Below are positions 1-13,686 of a DNA stretch of 64,000 nucleotides, piece by piece. The notes under the pieces are model-generated. The model worked only from the letters and a program-made list of their open reading frames with translations. It was not told the DNA's origin and did no database searches. The DNA is taken from positions 17,485,298-17,549,297 of the forward strand of contig NC_092194.1 of assembly GCF_043641665.1 (NCBI RefSeq), read 5' to 3'. This DNA comes from Enoplosus armatus (taxonomy: Eukaryota; Chordata; Actinopteri; Centrarchiformes; Enoplosidae). Both the position numbers and the translations under genes were made by a program. Each line of letters begins with the position of its first letter. The stretch's first letter is position 1.

Positions 1-36
1 ATTCGTCTTGTCTTTGATCATGTTGCCTTGTCAGTA

Positions 37-66
37 AAGGCTTTTTAAGGCTTTTTAAGGCTTTTT
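37..66. repeat. Three-copy 10-bp direct repeat
   Basis: The unit AAGGCTTTTT occurs three times in a row with one extra T at the end. A small tandem duplication with no visible function. Confidence 0.8.
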
Positions 67-1531
67 TGTATTTTAATGAACCCTCACATTTTTAAGGGGA
101 TCAATTTCAAGGGGATTCATTTCCTTCCTTTCCGTGGAAGAGGCTTTTCATATTGAAATACATACATTACTAAAAATCCTCATTTTCTACAGTGTCAAAT
201 AAATCTTAATTCTTAAAGCAGCTGGATGCTTTTAATGCAATTCATTTACTTGTTACATTACTCAGTGGGAGAGTGAAAGCTGGTCCTTTATGTTCACTGA
301 CATGTTGTGTATTACACAGGTTATTTTTGCACACCGATCTGTCCTTTGCTGTCCTGTAGTTTTACTTTTCGGTGTCCTTGCTGTGCATCTAGGGAACTGT
401 TCTACATCCTGCCGCCGGTTACCTATACACAGTAGCTTTTGTCCAAATTCAGGCTCTATCCAGGTATGTCATGTGCACGTTTTGTATCTAAACTTGGAAT
501 TGTCAACGTGTAAAACCACTCACTGCTTTATTATACCAGCATTTATAGACTTTGCTGATCAAGTGAGTTGCAACATAAAAGCCAGGAAAGGTAGTTTACC
601 TCATGTGGCAATTGTGCCTGAGGGCAAGTGAGGGAAGAAGTAAAACACAACTGCTAATTATGGATACATGTCCCAGATACTAGAGACCTAAATTCAGAAG
701 TCAAACAGGGATGCTGGCCCCGATACTTTTTCACATCGGACACAAAAGCTCAGCCTCTTAACTTGTTGTTTATAAATATGACAGTCTGAATGGGAGTCGC
801 ACTCTCTGCTACAGATCCCATTACTTGTGCATTATTGATATTGCCCTATTTTATCTGCCCTCCAGTGTGCATTTTCACTGGCAGCTTCGTTCATATATTC
901 ATGATTGCATGAAAATTTCAATTTAGTCAAACTTGTGAATATGTTGATTAAGAGTGACGCAGTGTACGTTTCCCTGCTGTGCCTCTGTCAGTCTCTTATT
1001 GTGTCTTGAGTGGCCCATTTTATGACAGCCAGTGTTAATTAAGTATTCCCTGTCTGTGGAAAGCAGACATAAATACCAGGCTCACACAGACGTTCTGCAT
1101 GTTAAACTGACTCTTTGACGTGTCAGAGTCGCTCTCTCATGACAATGGCAAATTCTGAGCGTGTGCAAAAATGCCAGAATTATTAAAATCAGATCATATC
1201 CTGAATCATCAAGGCAACCAATCAAGGGCAGGGATCCATATGCTGCTGTCCATGGTGCTGAATTCTGGCCATCATAGGAGCCCTAAACCACAACAAACTG
1301 CTGTCAGATTGCAGGACGGTAGAATGTTGGTCGACTACGCCATCTAGTGGGCAAAACATGCATGTGCAAAGACTGTCAAAGTGCTTGAGGGAAGCCTTGG
1401 GGTGCAGCTGTGTGAGGAAACATGAAGCATAAGGAGTTTATAACAGGAATGACATCTTGTTTGGAAATCTGTTATATGTTATATGTTTTATCCCTGTGCA
1501 CCTTAAATCCTCGATGTTGTTTGTTAGCGGG

Positions 1532-1838
1532 GGAAGAAGTACTCAAAAAGTAAAAGTAGCAATACCACAATGTAACTGCATTCAAAACACTTTACTTAAG
1601 CAGAAGAATTTCAACACTGGAGCTGATTGAGTTGGAACTAATTACTTTTTACACATTTGGGTGGTGTCATCTACAGCATTGTATGCTATAAATGTAAAAT
1701 GTAGTGGAGGAAAAAGTACATGAGTAAGGGGCAGAAGTATAGCATAGCTGAAATGGAAACAGTGAAGTAAAGAAGTACTTAAAAGTATAGTTTTTAGTAA
1801 ATGTGCATAGTACTTTCCACCACAACATAGTACTTTCC
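1532..1838. repeat. Degenerate interspersed repeat (AGTAC/AAGTAAAAGTA type)
   Basis: Dense in AGTACT, AAGTAAAAGTA and AGTACTTTCCACCAC words, a signature I associate with a very abundant teleost non-autonomous element. No intact terminal repeats or target duplication are visible and the family name is not assigned. It resembles the second copy at 3950-4377. Confidence 0.55.
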
Positions 1839-3949
1839 ACCAAGACAATCTGAATTATTATGAAATACATATAGTCTAGATTTAGGACTTTTGGCAGCTA
1901 GGAAATGTATTCACTGGAGTTCTACTCAACTCTTACCAACATTGGTGGATTGAGCACTCAAATATTATTATATTATGATATCAAAGGGAAACCTCAACAA
2001 TTCAACAACATTTGGCATTTATGATTTCTTTTTCCGAAGCATTGAAAAGAGACAAAAGAGAATTTACTTGAATCTTGATACTTATCAGGGCCACGGTCAG
2101 GATCTCCTTGCACAGGTTCCTGCGTGTAATTTCAAAGCCTTTCCCACAATGCCATGAATGTCTCTGGTCGAGAGCAGTCTGATTTAAGGATTTTGACTGA
2201 TTTTGAACACCTGAACACGGCTTAAATATGACAAACTGCAGATTATAAACTCCTTCTCGTGACGTTAAAACCCTCAAATTCCCTGGAACAATACTGAGGA
2301 CATGACCTTGGAGTACTACGGCCTTGGACCATAAAAGTGAATTGTTCTTTTTGTTGTGTGGATATATGAATGTTATTTGGGTTTACTTTGTCATACCTTG
2401 TACATTGTAGTTTATATTATGTGTGCTTTTGTTTGGATGGCTCAATGTAGATCTGTAGATTCAGTTTTTGCACTAGATCAGTTTATTTAGGCCTAGTATT
2501 ATTAACCACATGTTAACTAAAGCAGGCTACAGTGACAATAATGTGTTAAGTTTAAAGAGTTTTGTGAGTCATTCCAAAACATTTCACAGAAATTCAGGAT
2601 TTAATGAATTTAACAAAAAACAAATCCTACATTTGTTCACTTTTTTCTTAAAATCTTAAATCTATGTGGTGCACAAACTCTCACAGAGTAAATAATGTGT
2701 AATAATCTAAATGGTTTATGGTTTACTTCATTATAAAACACTATTGGGATTAGCCATGTAGCCTACTATCTCTTCCATGTGCCTGTTTCAGATGTATTAT
2801 TTAAGCAGTGCCACTTCTGACAATTTTCCTTCTAAATTACAAAACAAGTAAAGACATGTCAGCCAATGAAAATATGGGCCTCCTAAATGACAGATCATGA
2901 GGGTGACCATCTAACCAGATTTTCTAGTTTTCTGATTCTCTGTGGAAGTAAAATAACCTCGTTTTTCCTCCTTGGGGAACAGGAGGAAGGAGGAAATACG
3001 GCCTATTTTCCATGCACACACAATAGATTGGATCCTGAATTGGGAACTGAACCGTTTACAAAAGGACTACCAGCCTATTGAATTTCTGTGGGAAAGATTT
3101 TAGTGAAGAGGATTATACTCAAGAAGATTTAAATGCAAAATGTTCAGAGGTTCCAAACAACATCTATGGCATGTTTGTCTCACTGCCTCTACATTATTAT
3201 TTGATAGTTTTTTAAATTTTAACTTTGATAAATGTCTCAAGGGCAGCTTTTCTTTCCTTCCAAGCCCAAAGGCATTAAGACTGCACAGGACCCCTCAGCC
3301 AGCAGGGGGCCACAAAACAAACTGAAAAAGTTCCTCTTTTAAATTTCTTCCAATAATTAAAATGTTTCATAGATCGTGTTACAGTGTTCATAGATACAAT
3401 ACAGTATTTTGAGGGATTGTGACAAAATATTTGTGGAGTTAGGGTTGCTATAACAAAGTCAAGTGTGTGCTATACTCTACTAGTTATAATATGACATGGT
3501 TTTTATTTGCACTTTCCATAAGAATGACTAAGTTTCACTGTCACAAATGTAGTTGTTGCGAGTTATTTAGTGGTGGAATCATCCATCAAAATACACTACT
3601 GCAACTATTAAGGTGCTTAGGAATAGAGGCACTCATTTTATCAACATTTTGACAGCCACATTTGTTCCACTTGACAGAATGAACATTATCTTTGAGCATG
3701 TTTATACCAATTTGATCACTTTGCTCCCCCCAAACGAGCTGCCTCACTTGACAGAATGAGCTACTATATGCTACGCACATTTGACAGTCCATTTTGATAA
3801 ATATATCCCATCTGACAGAATGAGAAACATCAATTTAAAATGCTTAATCCACTGGCAGCTCATGTTGAGAGCTCAAATTGTCAGAAGACCAGGTGACCAT
3901 TTGAGGTAACAGCGATCAAAATGTGCTGCCTGTGAAGTTACACTTTTTT

Positions 3950-4377
3950 GTTAATACCATGGTCTAAAAATACTCCATTACATGTAAAAGTCCTGAGTTC
4001 CAAATGTTACCTAAATACAGAAGAACTTAGGGTATCAAAAGTACTCATTATCATTATTATAGAATATTATATCACTTACAAATACATGTAAGAGCATTTT
4101 AATGTTGTAGTTCGTAAATGTGGAGTTATTTGTTTGTATAATACTCGGTAGATTAGTAGAATAGTACTGCATCATATCGTAAAAACATATGCGTTTTTAA
4201 TATAAAAAGTAACTCGTAACTATAAGTGTCAAATAAATGTAGTGGAGTAAAAAGTACAATACTTCTCTCTGAATTGTAGAGAAGTATATAAGTATAAAGT
4301 AGCATAGAATTGATATACTCGAGTACAAGTATGTCAAAAGAGTAAATGTACTATGTAATTACATTTCACCACTGCAA
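3950..4377. repeat. Degenerate interspersed repeat next to the stxbp5 promoter
   Basis: Contains ATACTCCATTACATGTAAAA, AAAAGTACTCATTAT, TGTAGTGGAGTAAAAAGTA and a terminal ACATTTCACCACTGC, the order of words seen in an abundant teleost repeat. It ends about 50 bp before the GC-richer promoter of stxbp5, so part of the proximal upstream region is repeat-derived. Recognition rests on pattern memory; no database search was possible. Confidence 0.6.
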
Positions 4378-4429
4378 AATACAGAATACAGTTGCGGTTA
4401 AAACGTTTGTTAGCTGAAATGCGTATCGA

Positions 4430-4855
4430 GGTCACAGAATATGACGGGTCGCAGAAAACACTGTAACACCGGCCCAGCATCCGGGTGACCGCAGAGCGCA
4501 GACTCAATCCCCGCTGCAGTTTACTGCGTTTCCGTAGCCAGCTTGCTACCCGCTGAGCCCTGGCTGGGGAAACAGCTCACGGAAACGATTGATTCCGATC
4601 GAATAACGCCAAAGCTGGCCACATAAATGGCGGATTGACACTGAAATCGGAAAGGACTCGCTAAATCAATGTTCGTGACTCGGGTGCTTTTGGAGAGTGC
4701 GCTGGCAACACCCTCCGTAACATGTGAGATGTATACAGAAAGATATTAACTGTGCGTTATTTCGGCTAACTAGCTAGCAGCTACCCGCTCTCTATCCAAT
4801 TTATGGTAGCTCGCTTGATCTGTTCTTTCAACCGTCGCGTCTGTACCGGAGGAAA
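4430..4855 (+). promoter_or_regulatory. stxbp5: stxbp5 promoter and 5' UTR, CpG-rich
   Basis: GC and CpG content rise abruptly at about 4430 and stay high through the first exon, while both flanks are AT-rich. No clear TATA box is placed upstream of an obvious start, so a dispersed CpG-type promoter is inferred. The transcription start cannot be fixed from sequence alone. Confidence 0.55.
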
Positions 4856-4999
4856 ATGAAGAAGTTTAACATTAGAAAGGTGTTGGACGGCTTGACAGCG
4901 GCTTCTTCTTCCTCCTCCGCAACTGCTCAGCCGGGTACTCCAAGGGAAAACGATGTTATCCAGGAGACTCTCCAGTCGGAGCATTTCCAGCTTTGCAAG
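4856..4999 (+). CDS. stxbp5: stxbp5 exon 1 (aa 1-48)
   Basis: Begins at the ATG of MKKFNIRKVLDGL and ends QSEHFQLCK before donor GTGGGT. A Ser-rich run (aa 17-22) follows the conserved first block. The start matches the family N-terminus. Phase 0 at the donor. Confidence 0.93.
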
Positions 5000-7114
5000 G
5001 TGGGTTTCCGTTAATAGCAGCTAACATGAACGGACTGTTTTTACAGACTGACAGTCAGATGACAGCGGCGTGACCAAACACTGGCATTGTTTTCATCTCT
5101 GTCAGCTATAATGACAGGAATTAAATGAGTGTACGCATGTTGCACTTCAAGCAAAAAATGTCGTCAGGATATTCAAGTACAAGTTGTAACTGTGGAGACG
5201 TTAACAGGGAGTGAATCTTAATCATTGACTGCCTTGCTTGGCTGTGTCCCATGGCTGTATCTGGGCTGTCATAGCACCATGGCTGTTTGCATTGCACTGA
5301 ATTGTCGCCTCAAGTCACTGTTTTTCACCATTGCTGTAAGTTAGCTAGCTGACCTAATCAGCTCCCTGCAGTTTGACTAAGAAGGGAAGATCATTCTGAG
5401 TTAAAAGTATAGGTTCAAGTCTATCTTAATACAGCACTCGCATGCCCCTATGTACATTGGATAACTCCTCCTGTCCCTGCTGGCCATGACAAGACCCCTA
5501 CCTAACATGATTTAGAGATGGAGGACAAAATCCACAGTCCTCCTCCTGTGAATAAAATGCATTTAGTTCAGCTCAAGGTAATTTGAGTTTAGTTTTACAA
5601 GTCAAGTGGATATCTTTCAATGCTGCAGTCTTTTTAGTCTTTGTGTTTTCTTGCACAGTGGTTCCTTGCTGAGGGATGAGGGACTTTGGTACTAAAACAG
5701 TAGATACCCACTTGATTTGTCTAACTCGTTAGTTAAAGTTTTGTGTTTTTACACTGAGCAGGACTGTGGATTTGTCCCCTATCACTTACATCAAAATAGC
5801 GCATCTTTAGGGGCAGTGTAGATAGGAAAGATTACAGCGCCCAACTCCTTCAGTGAACATACGAGCAGACTTGGAAAAAATGTGAACCTATCCTTTAAAT
5901 CTCAGCCTCGCTGGTCGGCACACACGATTTCCCTAAACTCCTTTTTAGTCATGCATATTAGATATAATAATCTAGCCCTTTTGGGTCTGGCTGAAAAGGT
6001 TTCGCCCGTGTGAAATATGTTGAACATCTTGGAGTGCCAGCCCACCAGCTTCTGCCCCAGCTGGGAGCAGCACAGGTCAGGTCCCCCCAGGTTACAGGGG
6101 CCATGGCTTTACCTGTTACATAATGCTGCTGTAAGCTGCACAGAGCTCATGGATGACTGGGCACGGTTTCCCACCCGAAACAATTGAGTTATAGATGCCT
6201 GGTGATGATAACATTTTGGTGGCTGGGGGACTGCAAGATCCTGGCAATGAATTGCACTCCAAGGCTGAAAACGTGAGCCTGAGGATGGATAAAATTAATT
6301 TATTACTCATGTTTTACAGGATTGAGCCTGCACACATGTCAGGCGGATATCAGAAAAATATTCCAGTCCCCCAGTTGCACTAATGTTTATGCTTTATCTA
6401 ATTTATTTTGATAATAAGACTAATTTTCCACATTGATGGATTACATTTCTAGGAGATTACGATGATGTTTTTTCTCCAGTAATGCCAGCTTGACTGTGAA
6501 GCAGGTGATTGATTAGCTCACTGGAGGTCTAATATAAATTCTGCTCTCTCCTGCAGACTGTGCGTCATGGCTTCCCATATCAACCATCCTCAATGGCTTT
6601 TGACCCCGTGCAGAAAATCTTGGCCGTCGGGACTCAGACTGGAGCTTTGAGGCTGTATCCTTTTTTCTTTTCCACGGGAAAGTGAAGACAGCCACACAAG
6701 GAAAGTAAAGCTTGGATGATTCCTGTGATTTTTCAACATCCTCCACTCCCTCATGCACACACACACCCCCAAACATAACAACACACACCAGACTCATGTC
6801 TAACTTCCTGTCTGCAGACACCATGTGACCAAGTTGCCCTTCAGCATTCCACAAAGGCTAGGACTCTACAACAAAAATAAAATGTAAACTACACAGAGGG
6901 AAGAGCAGGGCTCAGAGGTAGACACCAGCTAGGATGTGTTTCTGTGCAGCCAGCAGCCTCCTTCTCCTTGAGCACCAGGCTCATTAGTGGTATCTCTGCA
7001 GTAGCATGAACAGCTCCTCTGCCATATGCCGAGGATCCAACCTCATCAACTGTGCTGCCCAGTCTGTGCCAGGATGCCACTTCATATGTGCTGTAAACAT
7101 CGCTGGAGTTGCAC

Positions 7115-7157
<43 letters not shown>

Positions 7158-10100
7158 CCAAGCTGCTACCGTGCTGTGTGGCCCCTCGGGAAGTTGGGAG
7201 TCAGTTTTGTATGTGTTTGTATTCAAGGTTAAAAATTTGTTTTTACAGCTAAACCAAGCAACTTCCATGAGTCACAGCAACAAAACTGCCCAGGCTATTT
7301 AACACTGCATGTGATAGTCTGGTCATACACAGGTTATGCTGTTTACAACATGTCTTCAGGTTGCATTAGTACTAATAGTGTACAAACACAGGGTTTCCCT
7401 CTGTGCTGATATTCTGCATGGGAGGCCCATCTGCTTTATGTAGATTTTCATCCTCGTCTTTATCCACTCTCCAGATTAAGAGAGCATTGTGTTTTTACAG
7501 GGCAACTCCCGGAGAACACACACTGCTTCCATGTTGTCCTAATGTGCAAGGTGGAGCTGATGGGATTACTGTCATTCAGGCAATAGGTCCATTTATCAAA
7601 AGACAGGCTGTATCGATCCACCTCATTGCCCCCGGAGTTTGGAAACGCTGCCACAGCTCAGTAGACATAAGCTCAATGAGGTGTCTACAAGCAATAAATG
7701 TCTGCTTTTACAAGATCTGTCTCTACTACAGTGTTTTAATCACTGTGTTACTGTAGACAGTCCCCTGCTAACTCCTTGTGTTTTTTTGTTGGAGCCAAAG
7801 CAAAAACAACAAATTAAAAACAGCAATTAAAAATAAATTAGAAAAAAGAAAGATATGTTTGTGGAAAATTGATTGAATATTGAATATTGAATAATAATAT
7901 TGAATATTGCATTTTAGTTCAGTTTACTCTTGCTGCTGACTGGTCATGCTGGAAGTCAGGAGTTTGTTTTGCACAAATAATGTTAGCTCCTAGCCTGTAG
8001 CTTCCTCTTCTTTAGGCATTAATGACAAAATGCTGCGAAGAACATTTTCTCTCTCTTTTTTTTTCTTTTTTTTTCATTTGTCAGCTTGCATGATTAAGAT
8101 AACCTCCTGTCACGATGATTATCAGTTGACTACACAAGAAGACCAGCTGATGTTGAAATGCTGTGGTGAACCACGCTGGTTTACTGAATGGGGAAGTGTT
8201 GACGTTCAAGGTTCAAGGACTTAAGTTTTGTGTCTTAAAAAAGGAACAAAGTGGCGATCTTATAAAGGTGGAGAGAGCAACATGTTAAATATCTGTTTCT
8301 GATATGATAACGTTTTTTTTTTCTTCAATATGAAGGACAGTAAATGGTGATTTAAATGGATAATTAATATTACATTTGACACATGGTAAGTAGGGCTGCA
8401 ACTAACAGGAGTATTTCCCTCACAGCAAGATATTTTGTTACATGCAAAGTCACAGTAGACTGGTGTGACTCGGCTTCCTGTGCTCACGCAATCCTAGAAG
8501 CATATGTTCTACTAATGAAATGAAGTCATGATCGGAAAAAGGTTATTGTAGTCTTAGTTGACAGACTATATTGTTTGTACCTGTGGCGTACATGATCATA
8601 GTAAAGGTGTTGATCATGAAGCGTGGGAGGAAGCACCAACAGAATGCTCTGCTTGCTCACCACAGTGATAAAATCTTGTTTTGAGGTTCATCTTAGTAAT
8701 TTCCTGCTAGCCTAGAAAGAAGCTTGGCTCAGCAGCGCCATTAACCTACATTGCATCAGAATCAGTTCAGACTCCAGACACCTGTACATTCAACGCACAC
8801 AGGGAAACAAACAGGCAGTAACAGTACCCTGTATTAACAGTTATAAGGCTGTTGAAGTGATTCTACTTGATGTTAGCAATATGAATATACAACAGTGTTA
8901 CATATTCACATTTTTGCTCTTGCTCTGTTCTTATTTATGCACCACCAGAGGCTATGAAACAGACTTAATGACTCTTCCTCCTCCATTGTGGACCTGTGGA
9001 GACATGATATCCATTAATAATTCTGACAAATGTTGTACAGAACTTGTGGGGCCAGGAGCTAAAACTGGACAGAAAGGTCACGGGTGAATGTGACTTCAGT
9101 TGCCAACAGCCTTCGACTGGCGCCGGCTGACAGTCTGAAAGTCTGTGTTTGCCTCCATCCTTCTGCAGAAGTGATGCCCACTGTTGAGCCTGTCCTGAAA
9201 CAGTTTCTTGCAACCCCACCTTAGTTTGTTTAAGGCGCTGAGGGATTGTTTGGTCACAGCTTTGTTAATCCTGTTCTGACATATTATGCTGTGTCAGCTC
9301 AAAATGGACTCAGAAAGTGAACACAGCTGTCTGTCTTTGGAGCTTTAGAGTATAAGAGGCAGTGCACCTTTTTGTCTTTGTGGACAATTCTTTTGTCTCG
9401 ATTCTCTCCGTGATTAGATCTCATGCTGCTTTCTTCTTCTTTTGCACTGGTGTGCATGACTGGTGCACATACTATCTGTCTGTGAAAGTGATTAAAGGCT
9501 GGTTGAAATAGACACGCTTTTCCTCATGAGGTTCCTCATTTCTGCGCTATTTGTGGAAATATTTGGAGGTTTTTGTTGGATGCGTTGCAGTCCTGGTGCC
9601 TACGTGGCGGTGCTCCATTGTGGCCACAGTCTTCGTGCCATACATGCAATCATTTTGGCTCCTCTTTTAGTTCACGCATAGTTCAAATTGAGGCCCGACA
9701 TCTACTGTTGGTTGAATGGGTGGCCCGGCTGTTTTTGAATGGGCAGATTTAGCAGGTGGGAATTCTCTGACTTGAAGGTAACAGTCCAATGATGCCGTCA
9801 TACCGGCTGACACGTGTAAATAAATAAGGCAGACAGGGTCCGCTGATTTTATATATAACTCACTAGTTTGATTTGTTTCTTGTTGTTGCCAGTGCCTGTT
9901 AAGGAATTCAAACTGGAAATGGCGACCTACATTCGCACTAATTCAAACACACATTGTTCAGCTGATAATCTACATGTCTCTCCTATGTTTGACAGGGTTT
10001 TCCCCCACATTTCTTAATGAACTTCATTGGCAACTGTTAAAATTTCCTTGACTGAGCCGACTTTTAGCTTTGGCCGTGCGGGTGTGGAGTGCTACTGTCA

Positions 10101-13100
10101 GCATGAAAGCGGTGCTGCTGTCATCCAGCTCCAGTTCCTGATCAATGAGGTTTGTACCTGTTCATTGTTTCCTTGTTTGGTTTACCTCCCCTCCTTCTCC
10201 TCACCCCTTGACTCCCAAGTCTGCCCACTGCCTCCTGCATGTGTCTATCCATTTTCTCATTAGCAGACACTGGTGCTTATTCAATGTTTATAGGCCATGA
10301 ATCGGTTGTAGTTGTGTTAACTGTGCTATTAGCTAACACATTGATTAAACAGTAATGCTACTTTTGTGACCAACATGCTTCTAGTTGTACGCTCATGATA
10401 CAACCATAATAAAACAGTCCCTACTAAGCCACAGTGTGTTTTCTGCGTTCTAATAACCACCCTTGTTTCTGACCCTCGCCGCAGGGGGCGCTGGTGAGTG
10501 CCTTAGCTGATGACAGCATCCACCTGTGGAACCTGAGGCAAAAAATCCCTGCAATCCTGCATTCTCTCAAGTTCAGCAGGGAGAGGTACAGTAACGTGTT
10601 CTTCTCCCTGCTTTTCTGTTTGCAGTGACGCTGCATCTGTGAATGCATCTCTGTGAAGTGTGAACAAAATTTGGAAAGCGTCCTCACAGCTGGCCACATG
10701 CTTCTCGGTGTATAATTAGCAGCGTTGTTGCCATGAGGTGTTGGGGGATGCGGGGGGGGGGGGGGGGGGAGATTAGTGTTGCTTACTTGGGTTTTCATCT
10801 TTAACCAAACAAGGAAAGTAAATTCATGAGGTCGAGGTGAAATACCACTGTCTTCTAGTCGATGAGAATATTACATTATTGGGAATTTTGTCTGTTACAC
10901 TCATTTATCCACCAGCCATCATTTGTAGGCCATTTCCTTTTCTAAAATCTAATAAGTTAACATGTAAGCCCTCACACAGGCTGAATGAACAAATGACTCA
11001 ATGAATCAAATGAGTGAAAGGTGTCACTTGATGAACACGCACATGATGAACCTGAGAATTATTATTAGTCTGCAGTTGCCCTCAGCTCCACAGAACTTTT
11101 TAGCTCCTTCTAGCTCATTGTTTTTGTTTTCTGTCCTGCAAATTCTGTTTTCATCAACCCTGTTTCCAGGAGCAGCAGGCAGCTGTTCTTAGCAAAGACC
11201 TGTTGATATTATAATAATAGTAATAACTTTTAAGAAAAATTTAACTCCATAAGAAAACAACGAGCAGAAAAGGCTAAATAAAACATGAGGCATAACATAG
11301 AGAAAAAATAAAGATGAAGCAAGTACATCAAACAGCATCAAAATTTGCGACTAGCTGCCCCACAAATATATATACTTTTTCAAGAGTTGGGGAGTTTGGA
11401 GCGACCAAAACAGAGCTAAAAGGACAGTGAATATTAGACTTACATTCATCAGGTGGCAGGAAAAAAATGGCTTCAAATGAATGCTTATGTTGTTCGCGTC
11501 ATTCACCATAACATTAATCAGTTGATTAATGCAGCTTTAATTGCGGCATCATTTTTTTTTTTATATATATAGAAAGATGAGGCAAGAATACGTTTGTCAT
11601 CCCAAGTTTGGTCCAAATGTCCATGTTCAATCAAAATCACACGAAATATCACCTGAGACCTCACATATGATGTGTGGACAGATAAACCGTCAGACACACG
11701 AAACAGTTCACATCAGCCCTGTCCATTTCACATTGTAAACGTGGTGTATGCCTGAATGATTCTTCCTACCAGTTGAGAAAAGACAGCAGTGTTTACTCTG
11801 CTATTCCTCCCTAACGCTCTATATATAGTCTGGCTTCATTAGTGTGACACAGAGCAAGGCCTTTGTAATTAAATCTTAGTCACTCGCTACTCCTTCTAGT
11901 TGGAGCAGCATGATTAGGGACAAGGGTGACTCTTTGATGGGATTGAGTCATGCGATAATGAAAAGCCTCGTTGTGATGGATCCTGATCTCCTCTTGCAGA
12001 ATCACATACTGCCACCTGCCCTTCCAGAGCAAATGGCTTTACATCGGGACAGAAAGAGGAAACATCCACATTGTCAACGTGGAGTCCTTCACTCTCTCAG
12101 GCTACGTCATCATGTGGAACAAAGCCATCGAACTGTGAGTCTGTGTTTCGCAACTTTTTTTTTTTATTTCTCCTCTACTTACTGTCCATTTGCATATCTT
12201 CTTGTGCGAGTGTGTGAGTTGACACTCAACCAAGAAACTCTGAAATGCAAAGGAATGTGTTTGCAGATACTGTGTCCAGTAAGCTGAGAATACTGTAGCT
12301 CTGATCAGTGTGAGGGCGGTACGGAGGTGGTGATTGTGCCATGCCAGAACTTTCTGTTGAGACTTCTGGAGGTGTTCGCTGCCCGATTTAACGGAACATC
12401 TGTGATAGGAAGTGCCCACTTGATGACCCCGGTGACTTATCCTGTGTCACCCACTCCCCCATGTAAACACCCACTGCGAGGATCACAAAGAATTTTGCAT
12501 CACATCCTGTGCATAGGTGAATGTTACACTGCGTTTCCTGGAGTCAGCAGTTAAAATTAGATTTCGGTGGATAAAATCATTGTCACCCAACACACTTACT
12601 AGTAACTTTTAAATGTCTTGGTTATAAGAGTACTGCATGGTCTGATTCTGTGCATGAAATAGCACTGAAAATGAATAGTGTGACAATTATATTCAGAAAA
12701 AACAACGTAGAAGTTGCTCTCTCCCAGGTAATTTTTCTAGTGCACCCACCAGTGAGCTAAAATATTTCTGACAGTGACTGGCAGCTAAGGTGTGTGTCTG
12801 TGTCTGTGTCTGTGTCTGTGTCTGTGTGTGAGGCTGCTGATGAAATCTGATAAATGGCTGTTTTAGATCTGGGAGTTGAAAGTGTCAGAACAACCAAAGT
12901 ACGCCATCATCTCAGATAAATGTCTCAGAAACAGACAGTGGAGATGGGGAATGGTTTTGGCTGTCTGACTGTGAAAATGATTAAAGAAAAGAGCTCTTGG
13001 CTGTAGTGTGAAATTTTAAAACATAATATTCAGTTGTTTCTCAGATAGATAAGTCTTTTCACAACACAATTTCTGCTCCACAGTTTGTTGTCTCTGAAAA

Positions 13101-13612
13101 CTCACAAAAAAAAAATCACATTCTTGGTCTCCTGCAGTGGACAGAAACAGCATATGGACTGAATGATCATATGTAGTGCTGTAGTGGAAAGTCAGCCCAC
13201 TTCATGTCATTATTATTTTTGAAAATGTATGTTTACCCATCCTCTCAGTCGGTTAAAATCTATGTGGGAGAAACCGTTTTAAATTACATTAAAAAGAGTG
13301 TAAAACATGCTGTATACATACACTGATTATGATGGTTATATATTAAAACAGTCCTTTATATTCATGGTGTATCATGTGGTGATTACCGACTGGAGTTCAT
13401 ATTCCAGTCCATCCCTGCCTTTTATTCACCGCTACATCTCTGACTGTATCGACTCATCAGCAGCAATGAGATCATTACCCACTGGAGCCAGACCACACTC
13501 AGAGGCAGCAACACTTTCTTTAGGCCAGACCTTCACTTCCTCCATGCCCCTTGCTCTGTTGCCACGGTGATGCTGTCTCCACACACTATAATCTCTCATA
13601 GACCCTCATGTG

Positions 13613-13686
<74 letters not shown>

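Larger units (their letters stand above)
1..4430. other. Upstream intergenic region, no supportable gene
   Basis: AT-rich DNA with only short open frames that lack splice context, codon bias or recognisable protein motifs. It contains a short direct repeat near the left edge and two degenerate interspersed repeats, listed separately. In human the gene before STXBP5 is ADGB, but I see no globin-like or protease-like exon here. The promoter of stxbp5 begins at the right edge. Confidence 0.6.
6655..10067 (+). other. stxbp5: Minor-class (U12-type) intron 2
   Basis: The 5' splice site reads GTATCCTTTT, a full match to the U12 consensus. TTCCTTGAC at 10044-10052 is a full match to the U12 branch-point consensus, with its A at 10051 sitting 16 nt before the terminal AG at 10066-10067. 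Splicing joins CT to C to give Leu81 and restores the conserved LFGR block. This intron also contains a (CA)n tract at 7116-7156 and no gene that I can support. Confidence 0.85.

Noticed and set aside
290..631. 113-codon open frame at the left edge
   Set aside because: No family motif, no promoter or splice context, and ordinary AT-rich base composition. Most likely chance.
6513..6854. 113-codon minus-strand frame over exon 2
   Set aside because: Antisense shadow of a real stxbp5 exon.
6889..7302. Open frames on both strands rich in Val/Cys or His/Thr
   Set aside because: Created by the (CA)n microsatellite.
10424..10798. 124-codon minus-strand frame with a proline run
   Set aside because: Antisense of exon 4 plus the poly-G tract; no family similarity.
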